The notes below the pieces were generated by a model. The model was not told where the DNA came from, made no database searches, and saw only the letters and a list, made by a program, of their open reading frames with translations. The translations under genes and the position numbers were made by a program. Below, in pieces: positions 1-6,795 of a stretch of 8,220 nucleotides of DNA (position 1 is its first letter; the number at the start of each line of letters is the position of its first letter). The stretch comes from an uncultured Prevotella sp. (GTDB taxonomy: Bacteria > Bacteroidota > Bacteroidia > Bacteroidales > Bacteroidaceae), in NCBI GenBank assembly GCA_900548745.1, contig URLQ01000129.1, positions 1 to 8,220 of the forward strand. Reading direction: 5' to 3'.

Positions 1-197
1 GCTGCTTTGGCTCCGTTCTTGTACCGCCGATGGGTAACGGTATAGTAAAGCTCTGGAGTCAAATTACCCGCACCCAGTTCCATGACCTGAATCTGCCCCT
101 GCTTGGAGGCATCGTGATTGTAGGTCATGGACTGAGCATGGGACTCAATACAAATGAAAAGTATAGCAACAGCCGATATGAAGATGCTCTTTCTCAT
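1..197 (-). CDS. Partial secreted protein of the conjugation operon (3' end outside window)
   Basis: I do not recognise the family. The ATG is at 195-197 and the frame stays open to base 1, giving 65 whole codons. The first 22 residues form a clear Sec signal peptide: MRKS, then a hydrophobic run, then SHA before Q, a typical type I cleavage site. The visible mature part is polar and begins QSMTYNHD. The gene starts 14 bases after the stop of the upstream 245-residue protein on the same strand, so it is almost certainly the next gene of the same operon. Like its two upstream neighbours it is exported and has Gln next to the predicted cleavage site. That fits a periplasmic or outer-membrane part of the transfer apparatus, but this role is inferred from context only. 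An overlapping 61-codon plus-strand frame is a shadow. Confidence 0.75.
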   Translation of the reverse strand, partial: MRKSIFISAVAILFICIESHAQSMTYNHDASKQGQIQVMELGAGNLTPELYYTVTHRRYKNGAKA

Positions 198-211
198 ATT
201 TTTTCTTTACG

Positions 212-949
212 TTAATAATCAAGAATGTTTCCTGCTTCCATCCATCGGTCAAAGGCTTCCGTTGTCATCTGACGAATGGTTTTGGAACGGTATATCTCAG
301 ACTTCCAATAACTCGTCCTCGCTTGTATGAACTTCCAGGTCTGGTAATAGGCACTGTTCACGATGTCCTTGATACGGTCAAGTGACTTGTTGATATTGTC
401 AATCATCAGCATTAAGGAGGCTGTGGTGCAACAGACCTGGCCACTGGCATAAGCCGCCAACACACAGACGGAGGAATAAAGATTCTGACATTCCCCGTAA
501 AGATTGGCAACAGCCCTGGCATTGACGGCAAGCAGCAACGTGTCGGCACTTTCTATGCGCCCACGCTGGATGATCTTCTCATTGAAGTCTTCGAGCATCG
601 TCTTATACTTGCCTATCTTCTCCGAAACATTATCATAGGTGCGATAGACATTGAATCCTGTGCTGACGGTGCTATACACAAGGTCAATGATGTCAAAGGC
701 ACGGGTGTACTTGTCTAATTCAAGATTGATATCCCTGTACTCCCGATGAGTGACCTTGCTGGCCTTGTGCAGGAGGGCATTGCTCTCTTCCAAGGTGGCA
801 CGGGCAAGAAGGAGGCTGCGCTGCTTCTTGTGGTCATTGATGTAAGCTTCAATGGTCGGTATGTCACGAGGGACTAACTGAGCCATGACAGCCTTGGGAC
901 ACAAGGTAGTCAGGCAAAGCAATAGGATGATATGTCTCAACTGTCTCAT
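212..949 (-). CDS. Secreted helical conjugation protein, possibly TraI/VirB5-like
   Basis: A 245-residue protein with an N-terminal Sec signal peptide: basic MRQLRH, a Leu-rich core, and VMA before Q24. The mature part looks almost wholly alpha-helical, with no motif I can assign. Residues about 30-75 are rich in charged residues (DHKKQRS, LELDKY). Several Cys cluster around residues 150-175 (GECQ, SVCV, QVCCTT), which could form disulfides in the periplasm. It starts 11 bases after the stop of the 875-residue gene and ends 14 bases before the next. In Bacteroides conjugative transposons the gene for a short secreted helical protein (TraI) lies soon after traG, and this protein resembles it in size, signal peptide and helical content. 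I cannot show homology, so the TraI/VirB5-like label is an inference from position and general character. Confidence 0.72.
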   Translation of the reverse strand: MRQLRHIILLLCLTTLCPKAVMAQLVPRDIPTIEAYINDHKKQRSLLLARATLEESNALLHKASKVTHREYRDINLELDKYTRAFDIIDLVYSTVSTGFNVYRTYDNVSEKIGKYKTMLEDFNEKIIQRGRIESADTLLLAVNARAVANLYGECQNLYSSVCVLAAYASGQVCCTTASLMLMIDNINKSLDRIKDIVNSAYYQTWKFIQARTSYWKSEIYRSKTIRQMTTEAFDRWMEAGNILDY

Positions 950-960
950 TGCTAATCGTC

Positions 961-3588
961 TTAGGGTTCAACATCATAATTATTGTTCTCTTCCTCCCAA
1001 TCGTAATAGTCACTGCCTCCGTTGTGCATCCAACGGCGACGACTCTTTTCTGCGATATTCATCTTGCGGTTCTTGTCAGCATTGAGCTTGGGTAACAAGT
1101 CGTGTACCCAATCCCTGACTGTGTGCTTATAATGGAGGAACTTCTCTATCGTTGCCAGATCTGTGTATATTTTAGCAAGCCTTGCCTCAATGCCTCTGGC
1201 AATCTCCAGACGGTCACTAGCCCATAAGAGGTGACGGACTCCGTCTGTGTCTTCTATTTCCAGTCCTGGACGACGGCTATATTCAACACTTACCGTACAT
1301 GAAGGATATTCCTGAGCAAGCTCACTCAAACGCTGGTTGACAATAGCCGCGTTTTCATCATCGGTCTTTGAAGGATCAAGTTCCATCGTTTCGGCAACGG
1401 ACGTATCACTCCAGCTGCTGGTCAATTCCCAATCAATCTGCACAATGGCACGGTGTATCTTGATACCAAGGAAATACTTTGGTCTTCGTGCAATAGAAAC
1501 CGTTGCCTTGAAAGTAACCGTTCCCTTGACGCTACCGACAGTTCCATTGCGGATAAAGGTGTAGCCCGTCCAAGAGCCGTTGTCCGTCCATGTGATTCCA
1601 TAGGCATCCTTCATGGACTTCATCAACTGCGGTATTCTGGTATAGTCATCAGTCTGGGCACGCTCCCCTTCCTCTGCTTCAGAAATGGCGTTCGTGGTGT
1701 CAATAATACTCTTGTTAATCGTGTCGAGTTGTGACTGTAAATCGCGTATCTTCTGTTTGTTGCTGTTGTAAGTGGCTTGATAATGGTTATATTCCTCAGT
1801 GGTTGTCGCCTGGGACATCTTACGGAGCAATTCACTATTCTCTGCATTAAGGGCATCCAACTGGCTCTGCAGATGGGCCGCCTCCTGTTGTAACTGTGCA
1901 TTTTTAGCCTGTAGCTCACCGGTGTCTATCTCTGATGTTCCTGTAAGCGTTGTGTACATAGAACATTCCTTTGTGTGGCTACTGGGGCTTCTTCCACAGT
2001 GACTGCATTTATAGGTGGTACTGCCCTTACCCAAAGTGCCTCCATCATGGCATGTGATGCTGAAAGTAGCAGATGCAGCTCCAGCAATCTTCTGAGCATT
2101 AGATGCCTGATAGTAGTTTCGGTTATCATAACCGATATAATAGGTATAGTTGCTCTCCGTCGGATGTGTGGAGATATAATCATTCAATTCAGAAGTATTC
2201 TCAATGTCACGATGGTCACCGTTTTCATTATACTGATTTAGGCGAGCATTCATCTGAGCCATGAACGTATTCCAGTCCATACTATAGCTGTCAAAGACGG
2301 CCTCATAGACCTCTTCCTTGACATTCCACGACTTTGTAACTTGGATGCTATAGGCATAAGCCTTGGCATACTGACCACTTTTTGACTTGCTCAATATGTA
2401 GGCAAGAGGTGAATAATAGATGGAATAGCTGAAGCCATCACCACTGGCATTCAATTGGCGTACCCTCTCACGACTCCACCCTGCGTAACCCTCGGAATTT
2501 AGCAAAGCGGCCTCATACTGAGTGGAATTTGGATAGAAATTGGGGTCTTTGGTGCTGATTCTGTACCATTCGCCACCATTGATGATACTGTTATCATCTG
2601 TAGGAGGATTATAGTTACAAAGTGTCTCACTCCCAGCATCCCTACGATAGATATAAACACGTTGAGTATAATAACTGCCCTGAGCAGCAGAAGCCCAGTC
2701 ATCTATCCACCGAGTGAGATTATAGTCACTCAGATTGAACAGATTGCCGATATTCTCCTGTCCTATCACTGTAGTCAGAACTTGTGTTGCGGATAAGTCT
2801 TTGTACTCTTCATACATGTTCCTTACATTATCGGCAAGGGTGAGCACACTTCCCACCTTCTCCATGAACGTGCCACCAAAACTTGTCCCTTGAAGCAGCT
2901 GATTCACACCATTGTTATATCCGGCATTGGCAAGGCCAACACCTTTGCTGATGAGATTGTCAAGGTCGGCTTTCAAGTTCTCCTCGGAAAACGCCCCTTC
3001 AATGTCATCGCCCAGGTGCTCGAAAAGTTCCTTCCAGTCTATGCCTCCTAATTTGGCCAAGTTGAAAACTGCTTTCAGTTCTTCTGATATCTCCAGAAAG
3101 GCAATATCATTAAAGCTTAGAGTACTGTTCGTGACAATGTTCTCAAACTGCTGACAGAGAGATTTGACATCATCACAGGTCTTCAGAAGGTAACTGCCCC
3201 AATAGATAGCTGTCGAAGGATCTTCTATCATAAGCTGGGCGCATACGACTATCTTTGGTATAATACGCCGTGAGACAATCTTATAGATACGGTTGTAGTA
3301 GTAGTTTTCCTGACGGTCATCCCATAAATTGAGATTAGTGAGTGCTTTCCTGTCAAGGTATTTTGAAGAAAAGATACCGGCACTGGCAACTTCGGCAGCT
3401 TTGTAGCTGTCATAGATCTTCTGAAGGTTCTCATTATGAAGAGCCTCCATAGCAGCCTCGGTAGTGAAAGCCTCAGACATGGCTTCCATTGTGCCGTAAT
3501 CCACATTAATGCTATAGTACTGAGCCTTGACACTCACAGGGAATGCCAAGGTCAGTAACACGAACAATATGGACAGCGTCTTCCTCAT
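961..3588 (-). CDS. Large secreted conjugation-operon protein with Cys cluster and coiled coil
   Basis: An 875-residue protein of unrecognised family. Residues 1-22 are a Sec signal peptide (hydrophobic core, then VKA before Q23). Residues about 30-300 look mainly helical. Residues about 305-490 are rich in Tyr, Ser and Asn, as in beta-rich secreted domains. A Cys/His cluster follows: C513, C528, C531, H538 and C542, with a CSHCG core that resembles a small zinc ribbon. Residues about 556-640 have Gln/Leu-rich heptads (ELQAKNAQLQQEA and later) and should form a coiled coil. The C-terminal part is mixed, ending in a basic stretch (KSRRRW) and a very acidic Asn-rich tail. It starts 5 bases after the stop of the alpha-CTD-like gene and ends 11 bases before the 245-residue gene. 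A structural role in the transfer machinery is inferred from context. The frame is long and uninterrupted, so the gene itself is secure. Confidence 0.85.
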   Translation of the reverse strand: MRKTLSILFVLLTLAFPVSVKAQYYSINVDYGTMEAMSEAFTTEAAMEALHNENLQKIYDSYKAAEVASAGIFSSKYLDRKALTNLNLWDDRQENYYYNRIYKIVSRRIIPKIVVCAQLMIEDPSTAIYWGSYLLKTCDDVKSLCQQFENIVTNSTLSFNDIAFLEISEELKAVFNLAKLGGIDWKELFEHLGDDIEGAFSEENLKADLDNLISKGVGLANAGYNNGVNQLLQGTSFGGTFMEKVGSVLTLADNVRNMYEEYKDLSATQVLTTVIGQENIGNLFNLSDYNLTRWIDDWASAAQGSYYTQRVYIYRRDAGSETLCNYNPPTDDNSIINGGEWYRISTKDPNFYPNSTQYEAALLNSEGYAGWSRERVRQLNASGDGFSYSIYYSPLAYILSKSKSGQYAKAYAYSIQVTKSWNVKEEVYEAVFDSYSMDWNTFMAQMNARLNQYNENGDHRDIENTSELNDYISTHPTESNYTYYIGYDNRNYYQASNAQKIAGAASATFSITCHDGGTLGKGSTTYKCSHCGRSPSSHTKECSMYTTLTGTSEIDTGELQAKNAQLQQEAAHLQSQLDALNAENSELLRKMSQATTTEEYNHYQATYNSNKQKIRDLQSQLDTINKSIIDTTNAISEAEEGERAQTDDYTRIPQLMKSMKDAYGITWTDNGSWTGYTFIRNGTVGSVKGTVTFKATVSIARRPKYFLGIKIHRAIVQIDWELTSSWSDTSVAETMELDPSKTDDENAAIVNQRLSELAQEYPSCTVSVEYSRRPGLEIEDTDGVRHLLWASDRLEIARGIEARLAKIYTDLATIEKFLHYKHTVRDWVHDLLPKLNADKNRKMNIAEKSRRRWMHNGGSDYYDWEEENNNYDVEP

Positions 3589-3593
3589 AATTA

Positions 3594-4028
3594 CTAATCT
3601 TTGTTTTGGTAATATTTTCTCAGGACACCGATGAAATCATCTGCTGCCATCAAGGCCAGCTCAGCATTCTCTATGGAATAGTCTGAATACTTGTTTATGT
3701 AAATCTCTTTGGCAATTGCATATCTACGATTCTCCCATTCTTCATCAGACAACACGAAGGAAGGGCAATTCAGATACTCATCGATGCTCTTATCATCCAT
3801 ATCAAGCTTCAGGCCATACTCAGACAGAGTCATCTCAATAGCTCGAACCGTCTTTTTTCCGCAATTCCTGAGTCGAAGAAATGCATTACGGCTCGTTTTA
3901 CACAAGTCGAGGACAGTTTCAATCTCGTAAACATGCAAGGCATGATGAACACGGAGATTATACCCATCTCCAAATTCGAGTCTCTCTATTGGAGTACTGA
4001 GATCAATGCGTTTGTCTTTAGCAATCAT
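3594..4028 (-). CDS. Small protein with RNA polymerase alpha-CTD-like helix-hairpin-helix domain
   Basis: A 144-residue cytoplasmic protein with no signal peptide. Residues about 14-77 resemble the C-terminal domain of the RNA polymerase alpha subunit: a helix (RVHHALHVYEIETVLDL), then LRLRNCGKKTVRAIEMTL, then GLKL. The RNCGKKT stretch at residues 54-60 matches the hairpin signature of that fold (typically R-N-x-G-K-K-S in alpha). In alpha this domain binds UP-element DNA and activators. The remaining 65 residues are acidic and helical and I do not recognise them. The gene begins 6 bases after the traG stop and ends 5 bases before the 875-residue gene, so it is co-transcribed with transfer genes. 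Nucleic-acid binding or a regulatory role is inferred from the domain. It could equally be a DNA-binding accessory unrelated to polymerase. Confidence 0.8.
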   Translation of the reverse strand: MIAKDKRIDLSTPIERLEFGDGYNLRVHHALHVYEIETVLDLCKTSRNAFLRLRNCGKKTVRAIEMTLSEYGLKLDMDDKSIDEYLNCPSFVLSDEEWENRRYAIAKEIYINKYSDYSIENAELALMAADDFIGVLRKYYQNKD

Positions 4029-4034
4029 ATTGTT

Positions 4035-5363
4035 TTAATATAAGTTTAATACGTGTCCTGTCTGGTTGACTTTCTGAGCGAAAGCCAGTGACTTGCTGAT
4101 GCCGGACTTGTTCCAATCACGGACATAGACTTCGATGGCTTTCTGATGAGAACATTTCAGTTCTTTCTTATAGAGTTTCAGGGCCTCTTTCTCTGCTCTT
4201 TCCGTCGTATAGGTCATATAGCATTCCCTCGGTTCTTCAACACCGAAGACATCGCTGGCAAGACCACGACGAATGAACACTTCACGGAAGAAAGCCCTGC
4301 CTTCCTTGTTCTCCAGTCGATTGATGGTAAATATCTTGCGGCATTCTACATCGGTCAAGCCCAGGACTGCCTTGATTTCATCAAAACGTTCCTTGAACTT
4401 ACCCTGGTCAAGCAGCATGATAACATCTGAGTTATTGATGATGGCTTCCTTGACAATGGGGCTGCCAATGATGTCCTGGAGTTCCTGTGTAACTACCCCA
4501 ACCATTGCCCAGAACTTTCTAGCTGTCTTATAGAGATACTTGATGTACTCTGCCATCATGGGAGAGGCAACGGCTTTCCACGCCTCCTCGATGACAAGCA
4601 CCTTACGGTTCTTCTTGATACGCATCTTCTGAATGAAAACGTCCATGATGATTAGCGTCACCAGTGGGAATAGCAATGGATCATCCTTAATGGTGTCAAT
4701 CTCAAAAACGATGAAGGTCTCATCGAAAAGCGTAGAGTCCAGATTTTCGTTCAGGGTACGCTCATGACTGCCTCCCCTGTAGAAGTCCATCAACATATAG
4801 TTATAAGTTGATATATCTATACCGGCAATCTTATTCTCGTTACAAATATATGGTATGCGCTGAGTACTGTACTCGTAGAAGGAGTTAAAGGACAGTTCCT
4901 TAACCTTCAGTGCTTTCCTTCGGTCTTCCATCTCCTTGATACGCTTATTAATCCGCGCCTCGACTTCCTCATTGGTGTCTGTGGCACTGCCTTGTGTTGC
5001 TGTTTCAATGAGGAACTTCTTATGTAAGGCATCCCTCTGAGAGGCAGAATAGCCTTTGAAACCAACAAAATAAGCTTCATAGTATTCAGTAATGACCTGC
5101 TCGATAAGACGGTCTTCTGTCTTGCTCACTTCGCCGTTACTACCTTTCCAAATGAGCATGATGAGATTTTTCAGGAAACCTATTTTTTCCACGTTCAGCT
5201 CTTCTCGCTGGATGCGGAACGGGTTCATCGTGATAGGATTCTCCTCGGTATAACTGATATACTTACCACCGACATACTCACAAAGACCTTCATACGAGTT
5301 ACCTGTATCGACCATGACAACGTCTGTATTCTGCTCCCAAAGCTGTCTTACGACACTATTCAT
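4035..5363 (-). CDS. traG: TraG/VirB4-like conjugation ATPase, truncated: C-terminal half only
   Basis: 442 residues matching the second half of the Bacteroides conjugative-transposon TraG ATPase, a VirB4-class energiser of type IV secretion that is normally about 830 residues. The match runs from MNSVVRQLWEQ through VDTGNSYEGL, the Walker B strand and acid (KVLVIEEAW, about 254-262), MAEYIKYLYKTARKFW, GVVTQE (about 289-294) and the final FAQKVN and LNLY. In full-length relatives, as I recall them, the Walker A loop (GPSGSGKS) immediately precedes FHMNSVVRQ. Here the upstream codons read A-I-Y-K-G-F-H-M after an in-frame TAG at 5385-5387, so the P-loop and all N-terminal residues are missing. 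Methionine 1 is probably an internal codon of the ancestral gene. Without Walker A the product should not hydrolyse ATP. Family identity is near certain; whether the fragment is expressed is unknown. Confidence 0.92.
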   Translation of the reverse strand: MNSVVRQLWEQNTDVVMVDTGNSYEGLCEYVGGKYISYTEENPITMNPFRIQREELNVEKIGFLKNLIMLIWKGSNGEVSKTEDRLIEQVITEYYEAYFVGFKGYSASQRDALHKKFLIETATQGSATDTNEEVEARINKRIKEMEDRRKALKVKELSFNSFYEYSTQRIPYICNENKIAGIDISTYNYMLMDFYRGGSHERTLNENLDSTLFDETFIVFEIDTIKDDPLLFPLVTLIIMDVFIQKMRIKKNRKVLVIEEAWKAVASPMMAEYIKYLYKTARKFWAMVGVVTQELQDIIGSPIVKEAIINNSDVIMLLDQGKFKERFDEIKAVLGLTDVECRKIFTINRLENKEGRAFFREVFIRRGLASDVFGVEEPRECYMTYTTERAEKEALKLYKKELKCSHQKAIEVYVRDWNKSGISKSLAFAQKVNQTGHVLNLY

Positions 5364-5850
5364 GTGGAAGCCTTTATATATAGCCTAACATCCTGAGCCA
5401 CAATACTTTCATAAAAACAACAAAATCTAAACGGTACAAATTTTGAACAAGAGGAAAATAGCCGTTCAAAGCACTCGGCAAAGAGAAAAAACTATGACAG
5501 GGGCAAAAAGCAGATTTAAGATTATTTATGAAAATATTTTGAGTGATTTTGGCTGATTGCTATCCACAGAGCGCATTTTTGATAAAAAGTACCACTCTCA
5601 TCATCCATAAAGAGTGAGACGGTCGAGAAAGGAAAAGAGGGGAAATGAGTGCCATGCAGAAGGCTGCAAAAAGGGTCAAAAATGGGTGTCTTGTACCTTG
5701 GTTGTATCTCAGTCGGCATATATGGCTGATAAACAACGCAGGTTAATAATTCGGCGGCAATAGAATAGCGTTTGAAAGACGTATTCATTGTTTAGTAGTT
5801 TTCCTGATAAAATGTTAAATTTAGGGTAGTTAGATTAGTTTTTCTTCCAA
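5364..5850. other. Gene-poor junction between the truncated conjugation operon and the plus-strand unit
   Basis: About 490 AT-rich bases in which I find no convincing gene. The left edge (about 5365-5380) is where traG similarity stops, so it holds the recombination junction. An 88-codon minus-strand frame at 5522-5788 has an implausible composition and no recognisable motif. There are two modest inverted repeats: tttgaac/gttcaaa at 5442-5470, and cactct/agagtg at 5593-5598 and 5611-5616. A short near-repeat, caaaaaggg then caaaaatggg, lies around 5668-5688. I see no tRNA, no transposase remnant and no clear origin of transfer. Confidence 0.5.
5442..5470. repeat. 7-bp inverted repeat near the traG truncation point
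   Basis: tttgaac at 5442-5448 and its exact reverse complement gttcaaa at 5464-5470 flank a 15-base spacer. No T-run follows on either strand, so it is not a standard terminator. It lies about 80 bases upstream of the truncated traG start and could be an operator half-site pair. A 7-bp repeat in AT-rich sequence may also be chance. Confidence 0.35.
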
Positions 5851-5853
5851 TTG

Positions 5854-5885
5854 TTTGGTTTTTTGGAATTGAATGCCTACCTTTG
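5854..5885 (+). promoter_or_regulatory. Bacteroidetes-type promoter for the peptide/retropepsin unit
   Basis: The TTTG at 5854-5857 is the -33 box. The TACCTTTG at 5878-5885 fits the -7 consensus TAnnTTTG exactly. The 20-base spacing is inside the usual 19-21 range for the primary sigma factor of Bacteroidetes. The transcript should start around 5890-5895, just before a terminator-like hairpin and about 65 bases upstream of the first gene. Confidence 0.8.
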
Positions 5886-5895
5886 CATTGACAAA

Positions 5896-5942
5896 TCCCG
5901 CTCGCTTCCCATAAGAACAGCGTACCCAGCGGGACATTTTTT
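5896..5942 (+). terminator. Leader hairpin with T-run (possible attenuator) upstream of the peptide gene
   Basis: tcccgct at 5896-5902 pairs perfectly with agcggga at 5928-5934. Inside it, cgct (5903-5906) can pair with agcg (5919-5922), leaving a short bulge. Six T follow at 5937-5942. This is the shape of an intrinsic terminator, yet it sits between the promoter and the first gene, almost at the predicted transcript start. It therefore looks like an attenuator or a protective 5' stem-loop rather than an end-of-gene terminator. Which of these it is cannot be told from sequence. Confidence 0.6.
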
Positions 5943-5955
5943 AAATTGTAGGTAT

Positions 5956-6123
5956 ATGAAAGTTATAAAGAACAAGACAATAGATTTTGCAACCGCAGTT
6001 CAGGCTCCCGTCATTAACGGAAATAGAGCTGCACGGACAGGTTATGTCCGTTTGGTTCGCCTTATCACTGACGAGCCTGTTCCTCAACAAACTTCATATA
6101 CGGGAAAAATTGAGTTGAGGTAG
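5956..6123 (+). CDS. Small 55-residue protein preceding a retropepsin-like protease
   Basis: I do not recognise this protein. It starts MKVIKNKTID and ends GKIELR, has no signal peptide, membrane segment or Cys, and is basic (many Lys and Arg). The ATG at 5956 is chosen because the longer frame would need a TTG start at 5851, which lies upstream of the predicted promoter. The gene follows a clear promoter and ends two bases before the ATG of the aspartic protease. Its last codons and stop overlap the purine-rich gaggtagga that serves as the protease ribosome binding site, which suggests translational coupling. Given the close pairing, it could be a substrate, inhibitor or partner of the protease, but that is inference from position only. 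Confidence 0.65.
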   Translation: MKVIKNKTIDFATAVQAPVINGNRAARTGYVRLVRLITDEPVPQQTSYTGKIELR

Positions 6124-6125
6124 GA

Positions 6126-6566
6126 ATGGCTGTATATACAAAAGAATACGAATCCCAGCCAGAGGCTATTCTTACAAACGTCATTATCTGTCCAGCCGTA
6201 GATTTGTCGGCAAACGTGGCTGTTCCTGTTCATTGCCAAGTTGAAAATGTATTGTGGGACACAGGAGCGACCAATACATTGATTTCACAGGAAGTTGTAA
6301 ATGCTTTAGGGTTACAACCGAAGAACAAGGCTCTTATTTCGAGTGCAGGAGGTGATGTCGAATCCTGGACTTACCTTGTTCATGTTATCCTTCCAACAGG
6401 AACAGCAGAGTTGAATGTTCAGGCTCTGCTTAACGACAATTCAGACTATGATGTGGTGATTGGCATGGATATTATAAATTCATGCGACTTCTGCTATACA
6501 AACAAAGACGGCAAAAGTACATTCTCCTTATGTCATCCAGCAAAGGAGAAAATCATTCTGAAATAA
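6126..6566 (+). CDS. Retropepsin-like aspartic protease
   Basis: A 146-residue single-domain protein. It shows the aspartic protease active-site motif DTGAT at 45-49, preceded by hydrophobic VLW. A later IGMD (112-115) after hydrophobic DVV matches the second conserved hydrophobic-Gly motif of the retropepsin half-domain. The SSAGGDVES stretch (about 72-80) lies where the flap is expected. With only one DTG per chain the enzyme should act as a homodimer, as retroviral and bacterial clan AA proteases do. There is no signal peptide or membrane anchor, so it is probably cytoplasmic. It is the second gene of a two-gene unit, starting two bases after the 55-residue gene with gaggtagga as ribosome binding site. 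A strong terminator follows about 50 bases after the stop. The substrate is unknown. Confidence 0.88.
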   Translation: MAVYTKEYESQPEAILTNVIICPAVDLSANVAVPVHCQVENVLWDTGATNTLISQEVVNALGLQPKNKALISSAGGDVESWTYLVHVILPTGTAELNVQALLNDNSDYDVVIGMDIINSCDFCYTNKDGKSTFSLCHPAKEKIILK

Positions 6567-6614
6567 ACCAGCCATAGGCTTTCTTTCAAGAAAGACATGT
6601 GCGACAACAATAAT

Positions 6615-6650
6615 GACAGATGTGACATTCGCATCTGTCTTTTGCTTTTT
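6615..6650 (+). terminator. Strong intrinsic terminator after the retropepsin gene
   Basis: gacagatgtg at 6615-6624 pairs with cgcatctgtc at 6630-6639 (ten pairs, one of them G-U) around a five-base loop. It is followed by the T-rich run ttttgcttttt at 6640-6650. It lies about 50 bases after the protease stop and should end that transcript. A small 6-bp hairpin (6579-6584 with 6589-6594) without a T-run precedes it. Confidence 0.88.
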
Positions 6651-6760
6651 ACGCCAATAAGAGGCCATTTCCTTAGACAAAATATACGAGATTTGAGCAA
6701 GAATTTAGTTAATTATGGTTAAATTTAAGGTTTATACATACTTTTCCATAACAAAATGAG

Positions 6761-6789
6761 GTTGTATTGAGATTTTCTTTGTACTTTTG
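6761..6789 (+). promoter_or_regulatory. Promoter-like sequence for the long leader and NusG-like gene
   Basis: TACTTTTG at 6782-6789 fits the Bacteroidetes -7 consensus TAnnTTTG. The best -33 candidate is GTTG at 6761-6764, with 17 bases between the boxes, slightly short of the usual 19-21. The -7 box and its context (TAC, C or T, TTTGCA) are nearly the same as in the promoter at 5878. Transcription would start near 6796, about 485 bases before the NusG-like gene. Confidence 0.55.
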
Positions 6790-6795
6790 CAGCGG

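Noticed and set aside
30..215. 61-codon plus-strand frame at the left end
   Set aside because: Antisense to the start of the partial secreted protein, whose signal peptide and operon spacing make the minus-strand reading far more likely.
5522..5788. 88-codon minus-strand frame between traG and the protease unit
   Set aside because: Rich in Phe, Ser, His, Pro, Tyr and Cys with no domain, no signal peptide and no clear promoter upstream; looks like chance open frame in AT-rich DNA.
5851..5955. Upstream extension of the 55-residue gene from a TTG at 5851
   Set aside because: This start lies in or before the promoter boxes, so it would not be on the transcript; the ATG at 5956 is preferred.
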